Source: an uncultured Bacilli bacterium (GTDB lineage Bacteria; Bacillota_I; Bacilli_A; RF39; UBA660). From it: DNA of 64,000 nt. Location of the stretch: contig CANQCR010000002.1 in assembly GCA_947589735.1 (NCBI GenBank), forward strand, positions 1 through 64,000, given 5' to 3'. Under the pieces are notes generated by a model. That model was not told the DNA's origin. It searched no databases and saw nothing but the letters and a program-made list of their open reading frames with translations. A program made the position numbers and the translations under genes. Within the stretch, counting starts at the first letter, position 1, and each line of letters opens with the position of its first letter. Shown here piece after piece: positions 9,159 to 18,500 of this stretch.

Positions 9159-9455
9159 ATGAAAGCTGTTATTGAAACAGGTGGAAAACAATACTATGTT
9201 GAAGAAGGAACTGTTCTTTACATTGAAAAGCTAGATGTTGAAGCTGGTAAAGAAGTTGTTTTTGATAAAGTATTGATGTTAGATGGTAAGGCTGGTAACC
9301 CTTATATTAAAGGCGCTAAAGTTACAGCTGAAGTATTAAAGAATGGTAAGGCTAAAAAAGTTATCGTTTATAAATACAATCAAAAGAAAAATTATCATCG
9401 TACACAAGGACATCGTCAACCATACACCAAAGTTGAAATTAAGAAGATTAAGTAG
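9159..9455 (+). CDS. rplU: 50S ribosomal protein L21
   Basis: [17 protein letters not shown]...[17 protein letters not shown]. Confidence 0.97.
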   Translation: MKAVIETGGKQYYVEEGTVLYIEKLDVEAGKEVVFDKVLMLDGKAGNPYIKGAKVTAEVLKNGKAKKVIVYKYNQKKNYHRTQGHRQPYTKVEIKKIK

Positions 9456-9460
9456 TTAGT

Positions 9461-9766
9461 ATGATAAAAGTAGATGTTAAAAAGAAAGATGATGTAGTAA
9501 ATTACATTAAGATATCAGGACATTCAGAATATGCTGAAGCTGGTTTTGATATCGTTTGTGCCTCAGTATCTTCAATAGCGATTACGACAGTTAATGCTTT
9601 AATTAGTATTAATGAGGACTGTCTTGTTTATAGCGAAGGTGATGGCTTATTAGAGATAGGTATTTTAATTCATGATGAAGTTATTGATAAATTAGTCACG
9701 AATATGTTAAATCTATTTAAAAACTTATCTCTAGATTATAAAGAATATATAAAACTTAATTATTAA
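9461..9766 (+). CDS. prp: ribosomal-processing cysteine protease Prp
   Basis: [18 protein letters not shown] motif (catalytic His and Cys), between rplU and rpmA. Confidence 0.95.
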   Translation: MIKVDVKKKDDVVNYIKISGHSEYAEAGFDIVCASVSSIAITTVNALISINEDCLVYSEGDGLLEIGILIHDEVIDKLVTNMLNLFKNLSLDYKEYIKLNY

Positions 9767-9780
9767 GGGAGGTGCTCAGG

Positions 9781-10068
9781 ATGAAATTGATGAGATTGAA
9801 TATCCAATTATTTGCCCACAAAAAAGGTCAAGGTTCAACTAAAAACGGACGTGACTCAATATCTAAAAGATTAGGAGCAAAAGCTGCTGATGGTGAACAT
9901 GTATCTGGCGGTTCCATTTTATATCGCCAAAGAGGAACAAAGATTCATCCAGGTGTTAATGTAGGTATTGGTTCTGATGATACTTTATATGCTAAAATTA
10001 GCGGATATGTAAAATTTGAACGTTTAGGAAAAGATAAAAAACAAGTAAGTATTTATCCTGAAGTATAA
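9781..10068 (+). CDS. rpmA: 50S ribosomal protein L27 with Prp-cleavable N-terminal extension
   Basis: [36 protein letters not shown] upstream of the 9781 ATG. Confidence 0.97.
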   Translation: MKLMRLNIQLFAHKKGQGSTKNGRDSISKRLGAKAADGEHVSGGSILYRQRGTKIHPGVNVGIGSDDTLYAKISGYVKFERLGKDKKQVSIYPEV

Positions 10069-10092
10069 GACTGATTAATCAGTCTTTTTTTT
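10066..10092 (+). terminator. intrinsic terminator of the rplU operon
   Basis: AAGACTGATTAATCAGTCTTTTTTTT. Confidence 0.85.
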
Positions 10093-10108
10093 GAAAAAAG
10101 AAAAGCTA

Positions 10109-11068
10109 TTAACTAACTTTTCCTTTTAATACTTTACAAATGGTTTCAATACATTTTTGTTTTTGGGATAATCTTGGATGTACATAAAGATTTAAGGTTA
10201 TATCAACACTAGCATGACCCAATAATTCACTTACAGTTTTATAATCCGTTCCTGCGCTGATACAGTTAGTGGCAAAAGTATGGCGAAGTGTATGAAACTT
10301 GAAATGATCTAGACCAATAAAATCAATTAATTTAGAAAAATAGCGACTATAAGAACGGGGTTCGATAGGTTTAAGTTTGCCAGATATTAGATAGCTATGA
10401 AGATTACTCGGTACATATTCTTTTAAAATATTTAAGATATCTTTACTAAGAGGAATATCGCGGTTGGCATTAACTGTTTTAGGCGAGGTGATGACTAATT
10501 TAGACAAAGCCTTATTTCCATCTTTAATATATATTCGCTGTATTGTTTTATTAATGGATATTGTTCCTTTTTTAAAATCGATGTCCTCCCATTTTAAAGC
10601 ACATACTTCGCCAATGCGAAGCCCTAAATATAATGATAATAAAATGCCAAGATTGCGATAATTCATATTATCAAGTAAATAATTAGTTAGAGTTACTTGT
10701 TCATCGTAAGATAATACATATAAACGATTCGCCTGTTTCTTGTTAGGATAGGCGAATGTTAAATCGATATAAGAAATGTATTTTTCACTCATCGCTTTTT
10801 TAAGGCTACTTTTAATAATGTTGGCAATATCTTTGATGGTTTTTAATGATAATCCCGCCTTTTTGTTATCAGATAAAGCTAGTAAAAAATCTTGAATTAT
10901 TTTATGGGTAATATCCTCTAAATAATATTTTCCTAGCATTGGAATAATATGGTTGAAAATATGGTTTGAGTAATTAGCATAGGTTGATTCTTTGACATAA
11001 TTTTTCTTATCTTTAAGCCATTCACATATCCAATTTTGGTAAAGTATTCTTTTTTTAAATATAATCAT
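10109..11068 (-). CDS. tyrosine recombinase / integrase
   Basis: SAM-like N-terminal core-binding domain; catalytic motifs GLRIGE, HTLRHTFATNCI, LGHASVDITLNLYVH. Start taken at MIIFKKR behind a GAAAGGAGG SD. Confidence 0.9.
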   Translation of the reverse strand: MIIFKKRILYQNWICEWLKDKKNYVKESTYANYSNHIFNHIIPMLGKYYLEDITHKIIQDFLLALSDNKKAGLSLKTIKDIANIIKSSLKKAMSEKYISYIDLTFAYPNKKQANRLYVLSYDEQVTLTNYLLDNMNYRNLGILLSLYLGLRIGEVCALKWEDIDFKKGTISINKTIQRIYIKDGNKALSKLVITSPKTVNANRDIPLSKDILNILKEYVPSNLHSYLISGKLKPIEPRSYSRYFSKLIDFIGLDHFKFHTLRHTFATNCISAGTDYKTVSELLGHASVDITLNLYVHPRLSQKQKCIETICKVLKGKVS

Positions 11069-11210
11069 ATTTCCTCCTTTCAAGGAATTTATTATATAAG
11101 AAGATTTAAAAGATTGGTGAGAGGAAAAAATTATGACATTTTTTTACAATTTACTTGTTTGCCAAATTAGAATATGTTAATATAATAATGTATAAGAAAG
11201 GAGTAAGATA

Positions 11211-14200
11211 ATGAAGAAATTATTTCGAAGTCTATTAGCTTTAGCGTTAATATTTGGTTTATATGTCCCACAAGTTTTAGCTTTCCATCCTTTATTTAAT
11301 GAACCAATTAGTATTTTAGCGGAAGCTGATAGTTTGCTAAGTACATCTTTAGAACAACCATCATTCGTTGGAACAGGTAACTTGGAACTTGATTTAAAGT
11401 TTAGTTTACCAATTAAAAATGTTGCTAATCCTAATATTAAAGTAACTCTTAAAGATAGTGCGAATGCGTCTTTTACTATCGATCTAAATGATTATCCAAC
11501 GATGACACGGGATAATTATACTTTAGGTGATCAAAAGGGCGAGTTTTCTATTCGTAAGATGGAAGTTGTTACTAAAGAAGACGGCAATATAAGCTATGAA
11601 GACGTTAAAAATGGCGTTGATAGTAGCGATGTTAAGTATTATGCGATGACCATCTATGGTTTGCGCCAAGGAACTTATAGTGTAACTTTATCTGGTAATG
11701 GTTATAAAGATTACACGGTTACTGGCATTAAACTAGATGATTACGCTAAACGTGTTACCCTTTCAAATGATCGGGGATTATTTGAAGTAGGGGATGTCAA
11801 TGGTGATAACGCTGTCGATGAAAAAGATATCGATGGTATTATTGCGCATATCGGTAGTAAAGATGCCGCAGATTTAAATAAGTATGATTTAGATCGTGAT
11901 GGCGAGATTCAAATTAACGATATGGCAATGGCAGCTTCTAGTATCAATGGTGAAGTCGAAAAAGTATCAATTGAAAATACGATGGCCATTATCAGTGCTG
12001 ATAGTTTTAGTATTGATGAATCATCAACTTCTATCGATGGCGATATAGCTGATTTATTCACGCCAGATGGAAGTGTCGGAGTTCACCCAAGTGATACCGA
12101 AGCTGAAATATCTGAGGAAAATCCGGCTGTCATTTCCCTTGATATGAAAAAGCCTGTTGAAATGGGCGAAATTAGAATTGAAACAGGACACGATAATGTG
12201 CCTGAAGAAATGACCGTTATCGTTTTAGATGAAAACGATAAGGAACACGAGTTTAAAGTTGCAAAACAACAAGTAGAAGCGATAGCGCATAAGTTTACGG
12301 ATAAGAGTAGTGAAGGTACGATTGTTGTTGACTTAGAAGGCCAAATAGCTGTTAAAAAGGTAACAATTAAAATCACGAAATCATCAGGTAAAAACTTAGC
12401 GGAAATCGCTGAAGTGGAATTCTTAAACAATGTTAAAGAAGATGTGGCTCCACCTGAAATAAATATTCCAAGTGGCTTAAAAGCTAACTTAGGTAGTGAA
12501 CAAGTAACCCTTACTTGGAATGGTATTCCAAACGTTACGGGATATGAAGTATTATTCCAAACTTTAGATACTAGTGGTAATGTCACAAAGAATGAAATCT
12601 TACAGACAACCTATACGAATTATACGGTTGAAGATTTGAAAAATTATAAAGATTATCGCGCTGCTGTAAGAGGTGTTAATGGCGATTGGAAGGGTGCCTA
12701 TAGTGCTGGAATAGATTTCCAACCCAAAGCTAGTAGAAAACCTCCAGCACCCGATATGGTTAATGTAACACCAACTTTTGCCGGTTTAGATATTAGTTGG
12801 AAAGATATGAAAGATACCTTAACCTATAATATCTATTACCGAGCTTTAGGTGCTGAAGAGTTTGAAGAAATAAGAGAATATAAAGGAACAAGTTATAAAC
12901 TACGTAACTTACTTCCATCAACAGCTTACGAAGTTTATATTTCTGGTAATAACCCAAATGGTGAAGGAGCTCGCTCATTAAAAGCTAGTGGCACGACCCT
13001 TGCTGAAGGCGCTGCTATTACCCCTCAATATAAATTAATTAATAAGCCTAATGGTGGCGATATAACTAGTCATATTAAAGAAGTTGTATCAAGTCTAGGT
13101 ACGATGTCCAACGGCGATAATACCGCTTTAGTTGATGATGATTTCCATACTTATTGGGAACATACTGATTGGCAAGTAAATGCAAGCGCTAACTATTCTT
13201 TTGGAGCACCAATAATTGTTCTAGATCAAGAATATACAATGGACCGTTTTGCTTTAACTATACCTGATTCTTACACATTTAGTTATAAGGGTGGTTCTTA
13301 TGATCCTGATAGTAGAGATTATAACGATGTTAAAGTTTTCTACTGGAGTGGTGATGATGTAAGATCAACTCAAAATAGTACAATGGTTCATGGCACATTA
13401 GAGCTAAAAAAGGATAAGAATAATCGTTCTTATTATGTTTTAAAACTTCAAAAACCAATTAAAGCTAATGCAGTTCAATTTGGTATTACCGTTGCTAATA
13501 ATAAGAGCTTAATCCAAATTAGTGAAGTAAAACTATATGAATATGATTCTATCCTTGGCGATGTTAATGCGTTATTCACGGATGACTTGCATTTAGTTTT
13601 AGCTGATGATGTTAATGAAGCTCGTCTTAAAGAGCTAGAAGAACGTCTTAATACGATTGATAAAGAAAGTGGTGAGTATCATCCAGATAAGGCTGCTATT
13701 CAAGCTGATATTGACTATGCAAGACGTATCTTAAATGATGAAGATTTAAGTAAAGAAGTTATTACGGTTAACCAAAATATAACTGCTAAAAAACATACTG
13801 GCTTTAGTCAACTTAGTGAGTTACAACCTTTAGGTATTGTTGCTCGCCCTGGTGAGACGATTACCATTTATATGGGAACTGATACGAGTGTTCGTCCACA
13901 AGTTGTCTTTACGCAGTTTTATGCCGAAGCTGGTGGATGGAATGTAACTAAAGGAACCCTTAATAAAGGCGCTAATGTTATTGAAGTACCAAAAGTAAAT
14001 TCTATGGATGTTGATAAGGGCGGCGCTGTTTATATTAAATATCCTAATCAAGCACCAACGAAAGGAACGATTAAGATTAGAGTTAGTGGTGGCGAAAGAA
14101 TACCAATGCTAGATTTATATAGTAATCTATCTGATGAAGTTGAATCTAAGGCTATTATTAGTTCTTATCTAACAGATTTAAAGAATTATGTTCAAAAAAT

Positions 14201-16391
14201 TCGGGCAACCGATGGTTTTGATGAAAATCTTAGTGTTATTAACTCAACAGAAATAGGAACTAAGAATGCGTTATTCTCTGTTCCAGCTACTAAAGTATAC
14301 GATAGTATTATAAGCGGTATTGAAGGAGATACAACCGCTCAAATTAATCGTGTTTATAATTCATTATTGGCGTTTGAAGAAATGATGACGATTTTCTATA
14401 ATCATAAGGGCTTATCTTTAACGCCAGAAGAAAGTGTTGATATGGCTCCAGCATCAAGAATTAACATTCGGGCAATGCGGATGTTTGATGGCGCATTCAT
14501 GTATGCATCTGGTGATCACATCGGTATCGGTCAGGCATCAGTACCTGGCTTAATGCAAGGTATACCAAATCAAGGTACGGGTGCTGATATGACAACAACT
14601 GGTTACTTTGGTTGGGGTATCAGCCATGAGATTGGTCACCAAATCAATCAAGGTAATTTAGCTCATGCGGAAGTTACTAACAATGTCTTTGCTTTACTTG
14701 CGCAAACAAGTGATGATAAAACCGCTCCTCGTATCGCTGATCGAATGGACCGCATTTATCAGAAAGTAACATCTAATACTTTGGGTAAAGGAACAGATGT
14801 CTTTGTTACTTTAGCAATGTATTGGCAATTACATTTAGCTTATGATGATAATTATACTTTCAGTGATACAAACTCTATCTTTGCTAAAATAAATAAAGAG
14901 AGTAGAAGAGTAAATCAAGATGAAACATTAAAGAGTATGAGTAAAGATGAACTTCTTATTGCTCTTGCTAGTAAGGCGTCTGGTTATGACCTTAGAGAAT
15001 ACTATCGTCATTGGGGCCTTGCATCAACAGAAAAAGTTGATAGTTATATTGCGGGTCTAAATCTAAAGACGGAAGAAAGACCAATCTGGTATATCAATGA
15101 TAGTGCTAGAAGATATCGAATGAATGGTGGCGCTAAAACACCAGAGACGACATCAATTACGGCTTTCTTATCTGAAGAAGATCCACAAAATAAACGTTAC
15201 ACTTTAACTTTCAATCCAATTGATGGCTCTGATAGTCGTTATATCTTGGGTTATGAAATTAAACGTAATGGTGTACCAATTATGTTTACGACGGAAACGT
15301 CATTTACAGATGTTATTGGTGCTTTAAATAATCAAGCTCTTACATATGAAGTAACAGCTTATGATATGTATTTAAAACCAACTAATACCGTTAAGTTAAA
15401 AGAAGTTAAAGTAAGACACGATGGAAGCATTAATAAAGAAGGCTTTACTATCGAGTCTAACTTCAAACATAATGGTGAAGTTGTAAGCTATGAAGATGAA
15501 AGTTTTGATAGCAAGAAATTAAGTGTTAATAATCTATTAGATGGAAAAAATAGTACCTTCATTGGTGATACGAGAATTTCTGATAAAGAAGTTGAAACAG
15601 TTGATAAGGGCGACGCTAGTATCATTATTGATTTAAATAGTGCAATGTCCGTATCAGGTATTGCTTATACGGCTGGTACTGATGAAAATGGCCTTTTAGC
15701 TAACACTATTTCTAAGTATGCTATTTATGTAAGTAAAGATCGTAATACTTGGGATAAAGTAAAAGAAGGTACATTTGTTCTAAAAGAATCTAATAATTAT
15801 AAAAATACCATTTATTTTGACAAAATAGGTACAACTGGTGGTAACCAATTATGGACTTATAATGATATATCTTATATTAAGATTGTATCTGTCGGAAATA
15901 AAAATGGTATAAGTGGTGCGGAAATAGATGTTATTGCTCCTCCAGGCGATAATGTTGAATTAGATAATGTTGGTAAATTATCCAAAGATTATAAATATCA
16001 AGGCGAAGATGGAAGTGAGAAAACAATCGAAGCTGGCTCAATTGTCTTCACAGGTAATTATCGTGGTAATCCAACTTTCAACGTTATGTTGATGGTTGAT
16101 GCTACCAATGCTGAAAAAGTCTTTGATGGTGAAAACTTCTTATTTGCTAAATTAACAGACGATGGTAGTGTTAGTGAAGTTGCTGATGGTACTTGGTTCT
16201 ATGTCGTTAGTAAAGAAACTTATGAAGATATGCGTAAAGGTAGTGTTAGAGCCGAATTATATCGGGTAAATGATCCACATACTAATGATGGTGAACGCCT
16301 TACAAGTACATCACTTTCCTTAAGTGATTTAGCAGCTTATGAAGAACTTCCAGATTTAAATATTGTTGACTCTACTAAGGAGGTTTCATAG
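11211..16391 (+). CDS. secreted M60 (enhancin-like) metallopeptidase with dockerin-like, discoidin and FN3 domains
   Basis: Signal peptide; HEIGHQINQGNLAHAEVTNN gluzincin motif; two EF-hand loops DVNGDNAVDEKD and DLDRDGEIQIND (about 11790-11955); FN3 repeats; discoidin-like segments at both ends of the catalytic region; no TM or LPXTG anchor. Confidence 0.85.
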   Translation: MKKLFRSLLALALIFGLYVPQVLAFHPLFNEPISILAEADSLLSTSLEQPSFVGTGNLELDLKFSLPIKNVANPNIKVTLKDSANASFTIDLNDYPTMTRDNYTLGDQKGEFSIRKMEVVTKEDGNISYEDVKNGVDSSDVKYYAMTIYGLRQGTYSVTLSGNGYKDYTVTGIKLDDYAKRVTLSNDRGLFEVGDVNGDNAVDEKDIDGIIAHIGSKDAADLNKYDLDRDGEIQINDMAMAASSINGEVEKVSIENTMAIISADSFSIDESSTSIDGDIADLFTPDGSVGVHPSDTEAEISEENPAVISLDMKKPVEMGEIRIETGHDNVPEEMTVIVLDENDKEHEFKVAKQQVEAIAHKFTDKSSEGTIVVDLEGQIAVKKVTIKITKSSGKNLAEIAEVEFLNNVKEDVAPPEINIPSGLKANLGSEQVTLTWNGIPNVTGYEVLFQTLDTSGNVTKNEILQTTYTNYTVEDLKNYKDYRAAVRGVNGDWKGAYSAGIDFQPKASRKPPAPDMVNVTPTFAGLDISWKDMKDTLTYNIYYRALGAEEFEEIREYKGTSYKLRNLLPSTAYEVYISGNNPNGEGARSLKASGTTLAEGAAITPQYKLINKPNGGDITSHIKEVVSSLGTMSNGDNTALVDDDFHTYWEHTDWQVNASANYSFGAPIIVLDQEYTMDRFALTIPDSYTFSYKGGSYDPDSRDYNDVKVFYWSGDDVRSTQNSTMVHGTLELKKDKNNRSYYVLKLQKPIKANAVQFGITVANNKSLIQISEVKLYEYDSILGDVNALFTDDLHLVLADDVNEARLKELEERLNTIDKESGEYHPDKAAIQADIDYARRILNDEDLSKEVITVNQNITAKKHTGFSQLSELQPLGIVARPGETITIYMGTDTSVRPQVVFTQFYAEAGGWNVTKGTLNKGANVIEVPKVNSMDVDKGGAVYIKYPNQAPTKGTIKIRVSGGERIPMLDLYSNLSDEVESKAIISSYLTDLKNYVQKIRATDGFDENLSVINSTEIGTKNALFSVPATKVYDSIISGIEGDTTAQINRVYNSLLAFEEMMTIFYNHKGLSLTPEESVDMAPASRINIRAMRMFDGAFMYASGDHIGIGQASVPGLMQGIPNQGTGADMTTTGYFGWGISHEIGHQINQGNLAHAEVTNNVFALLAQTSDDKTAPRIADRMDRIYQKVTSNTLGKGTDVFVTLAMYWQLHLAYDDNYTFSDTNSIFAKINKESRRVNQDETLKSMSKDELLIALASKASGYDLREYYRHWGLASTEKVDSYIAGLNLKTEERPIWYINDSARRYRMNGGAKTPETTSITAFLSEEDPQNKRYTLTFNPIDGSDSRYILGYEIKRNGVPIMFTTETSFTDVIGALNNQALTYEVTAYDMYLKPTNTVKLKEVKVRHDGSINKEGFTIESNFKHNGEVVSYEDESFDSKKLSVNNLLDGKNSTFIGDTRISDKEVETVDKGDASIIIDLNSAMSVSGIAYTAGTDENGLLANTISKYAIYVSKDRNTWDKVKEGTFVLKESNNYKNTIYFDKIGTTGGNQLWTYNDISYIKIVSVGNKNGISGAEIDVIAPPGDNVELDNVGKLSKDYKYQGEDGSEKTIEAGSIVFTGNYRGNPTFNVMLMVDATNAEKVFDGENFLFAKLTDDGSVSEVADGTWFYVVSKETYEDMRKGSVRAELYRVNDPHTNDGERLTSTSLSLSDLAAYEELPDLNIVDSTKEVS

Positions 16392-16392
16392 A

Positions 16393-17265
16393 ATGAAGAA
16401 AATGATGTTAACTTGCTTTGCAGTTACATCTTTCTTCCTATGCTTAATGGTTACACATGCGACAACCTTAAATCGCGAAAGTAGTAGTAATGGCGAAGTT
16501 AAATTATCCTTAACGGTTGATGAAGGATATGTTGGTGGTATTGATGTAACATTAAAAATATCAGGGGATGTAACTTATAGTAATTTTACTTGGGATACTT
16601 CATTTAGTAAGTATGTTAAGAAAAATATATATAATGAAAATAATAAAGAATTAAGCCTTTATGTCGCAACCGGTAGTACTAGTAAAAACTTAGCTAATGA
16701 TAAACGTAATATCCCACTAGGAACGATGAAAGTAAGTTCTAGTAAGGATACAAAGTACAATATTACAGTTAGCAAATTAGTTCTTACCGATATGGATTAT
16801 AAATATATTACAAAAACCGATGTAACTAATAATCCTGATAGCGAATTAACTTTTAAAAAGACGAATAGTTCTAATTCAAATAGTAACTCTAGTAGCAACT
16901 CCAATAGTAATTCTAATTCTAGTTCTAGTGGAAATAGTAGTTCTGGCTCTGGTTCTAGTTCTAGTGGAGGAACTAGTAGTGGTACAACATCAAATAGTAG
17001 TTCAACACAAAGTACAGGAAGTACATCATCTAATGCTATGAGTAGTAATTCATCATTAAATAATGATACTTTAGATGATCAAACTAGTAATACTTCCAAA
17101 GATGATACTATAACTAGTAATAGCAATAAGGAAATAGCTGAAAGTACTAAAGAAGAAAAAGATAAAAAAAGTAATAGTAACGCTATTGCGATTGTATCTT
17201 TCTGTATCTTAGTTGTCGTTGCGGCTTGTCTCATCTTATGGCGGAGTATAACCAAAACAAAATAG
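16393..17265 (+). CDS. secreted, membrane-anchored protein with probable cohesin-like domain and Ser/Asn-rich linker
   Basis: Signal peptide, ~130-aa beta-rich domain (GEVKLSLTVDEGYVGGIDVTLKISGDVTYSNFTWDTSF...), low-complexity S/N/G linker, C-terminal TM and KTK. SD AAGGAGG lies inside the end of the M60 gene. Confidence 0.7.
   Translation: MKKMMLTCFAVTSFFLCLMVTHATTLNRESSSNGEVKLSLTVDEGYVGGIDVTLKISGDVTYSNFTWDTSFSKYVKKNIYNENNKELSLYVATGSTSKNLANDKRNIPLGTMKVSSSKDTKYNITVSKLVLTDMDYKYITKTDVTNNPDSELTFKKTNSSNSNSNSSSNSNSNSNSSSSGNSSSGSGSSSSGGTSSGTTSNSSSTQSTGSTSSNAMSSNSSLNNDTLDDQTSNTSKDDTITSNSNKEIAESTKEEKDKKSNSNAIAIVSFCILVVVAACLILWRSITKTK
16860..17120 (+). repeat. low-complexity AGT/AAT-rich coding repeat (Ser/Asn linker)
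   Basis: Imperfect runs of TCT/AGT/AAT codons. Confidence 0.8.
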
Positions 17266-17297
17266 AGAAAAGGATTTATCTTTTCTCTTTTTTTGTT
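17263..17297 (+). terminator. intrinsic terminator
   Basis: AGAGAAAAGGATTTATCTTTTCTCTTTTTTT. Confidence 0.8.
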
Positions 17298-17320
17298 ATA
17301 ATAGTTAAAGAGGTGATAGA

Positions 17321-18184
17321 ATGCCAGAACTACCAGAAGTAGAAACAGTAAGAAAAGTTTTAGAGAAAAAAGTTGTTGGGGAAAAGATTAAAGAAGTATA
17401 TGTATATTATTCTAAAATTATTGAAGAACCTAGCGTTGAAGAGTTTAAAGAAAAATTAAAAGGTAAAACCATAACAGCGATGGACCGGCGCGGGAAATGG
17501 TTAATATTCGTTTTAGATGATACATACTATTTACTTACCCATCTAAGAATGGAAGGACGCTTCTTCTTTAGAAATCATGATGATGAGGTCTCACGCCATG
17601 AACACGTTGCTTTTCTTTTTGAAAGTGGTTTAGAACTAAGATATAATGATACTCGTAAATTTGGCCGAATGTATCTATTAAACAAAGATGATGCCTTTAA
17701 GGTTAAACCTTTAAATGAGCTTGGTAAAGAGCCTTGGGATAAAACATTAACTGAAGATTATTTACTTTCTTCTTATAAGATGCGACGTCTACCTATTAAA
17801 ACAGTTTTATTAGATCAAAGTATCATTACAGGTATTGGCAATATTTATGCTGATGAAATCCTTAAAATGAGTTCTTTATATCCTCTCACACCAGCTAATG
17901 AATTAACTAGGAGAGATTGCACTAATATTATTAATAATACGAAAGAGGTCTTAAATAAGGCTCTCGCTAGTGGGGGAACGACAATTCGTTCTTATGAGTC
18001 TAGTGAGGGTGTTCACGGCCGGTTTCAAAACCAACTATTAGTCCACAGTAAAGAGGGGGAGGATTGCCCTAGTTGTGGCTCTAAAATCGTCAAAATAAGA
18101 GTCGGTGGAAGGGGTACCTATTACTGCCCTAATTGCCAGCGAGAAAGGGCTAAAGAAGCAAAAACCAAAAAGGTAAAAAAATAG
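17321..18184 (+). CDS. mutM: formamidopyrimidine-DNA glycosylase
   Basis: MPELPEVETVRKVLE N-terminus; C-terminal zinc finger CPSCGSKI...YYCPNCQR. Confidence 0.96.
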   Translation: MPELPEVETVRKVLEKKVVGEKIKEVYVYYSKIIEEPSVEEFKEKLKGKTITAMDRRGKWLIFVLDDTYYLLTHLRMEGRFFFRNHDDEVSRHEHVAFLFESGLELRYNDTRKFGRMYLLNKDDAFKVKPLNELGKEPWDKTLTEDYLLSSYKMRRLPIKTVLLDQSIITGIGNIYADEILKMSSLYPLTPANELTRRDCTNIINNTKEVLNKALASGGTTIRSYESSEGVHGRFQNQLLVHSKEGEDCPSCGSKIVKIRVGGRGTYYCPNCQRERAKEAKTKKVKK

Positions 18185-18438
18185 AAAAATAAAATTTGTC
18201 AAAAACTAAAAAATTAAAAAAAGAGAAAAAAAGTTAAAATGCAATTTTTCTCTTTTTTAATACTTTTTCCTTATATTTCAAAGGAATAAAGGACTTGAAG
18301 TGTCAAAATGACACACTAGATAAAAATTTAAAAAAATTAAAAATTAAAAAATGTAAAGAAATAAAAAACTAAATTATTGAAAAAATAATACATAAAGGTA
18401 ACATCATTAAAAAACCACTCAAAAAGTGATCAAAAAGT

Positions 18439-18468
18439 ATTGCATTCTGTCTAAAATGAAGAGTATAA
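18439..18468 (+). promoter_or_regulatory. promoter of the nrdD operon
   Basis: TTGCAT-N18-TATAAT, then AGGAGG SD before the 18501 ATG. Confidence 0.65.
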
Positions 18469-18500
18469 TCAAATTAGATAGTAGGAGGTCAAGTAAGGAT

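Noticed and set aside
11069-11205. 8-bp inverted repeat CTCCTTTC/GAAAGGAG bracketing the region between the integrase and the M60 gene, as a possible invertible promoter
   Set aside because: Both arms are simply the Shine-Dalgarno sequences of the two divergent genes; no longer inverted repeat was seen.
12083-12586. 167-aa minus-strand ORF and the other short antisense ORFs in the track
   Set aside because: They lie opposite well-supported coding genes, lack recognisable domains or SDs, and look like shadow ORFs.
16860-17120. Ser/Asn-rich AGT/AAT tract as a phase-variable microsatellite
   Set aside because: Repeats are imperfect trinucleotides; length changes would mostly stay in frame and alter linker length only.
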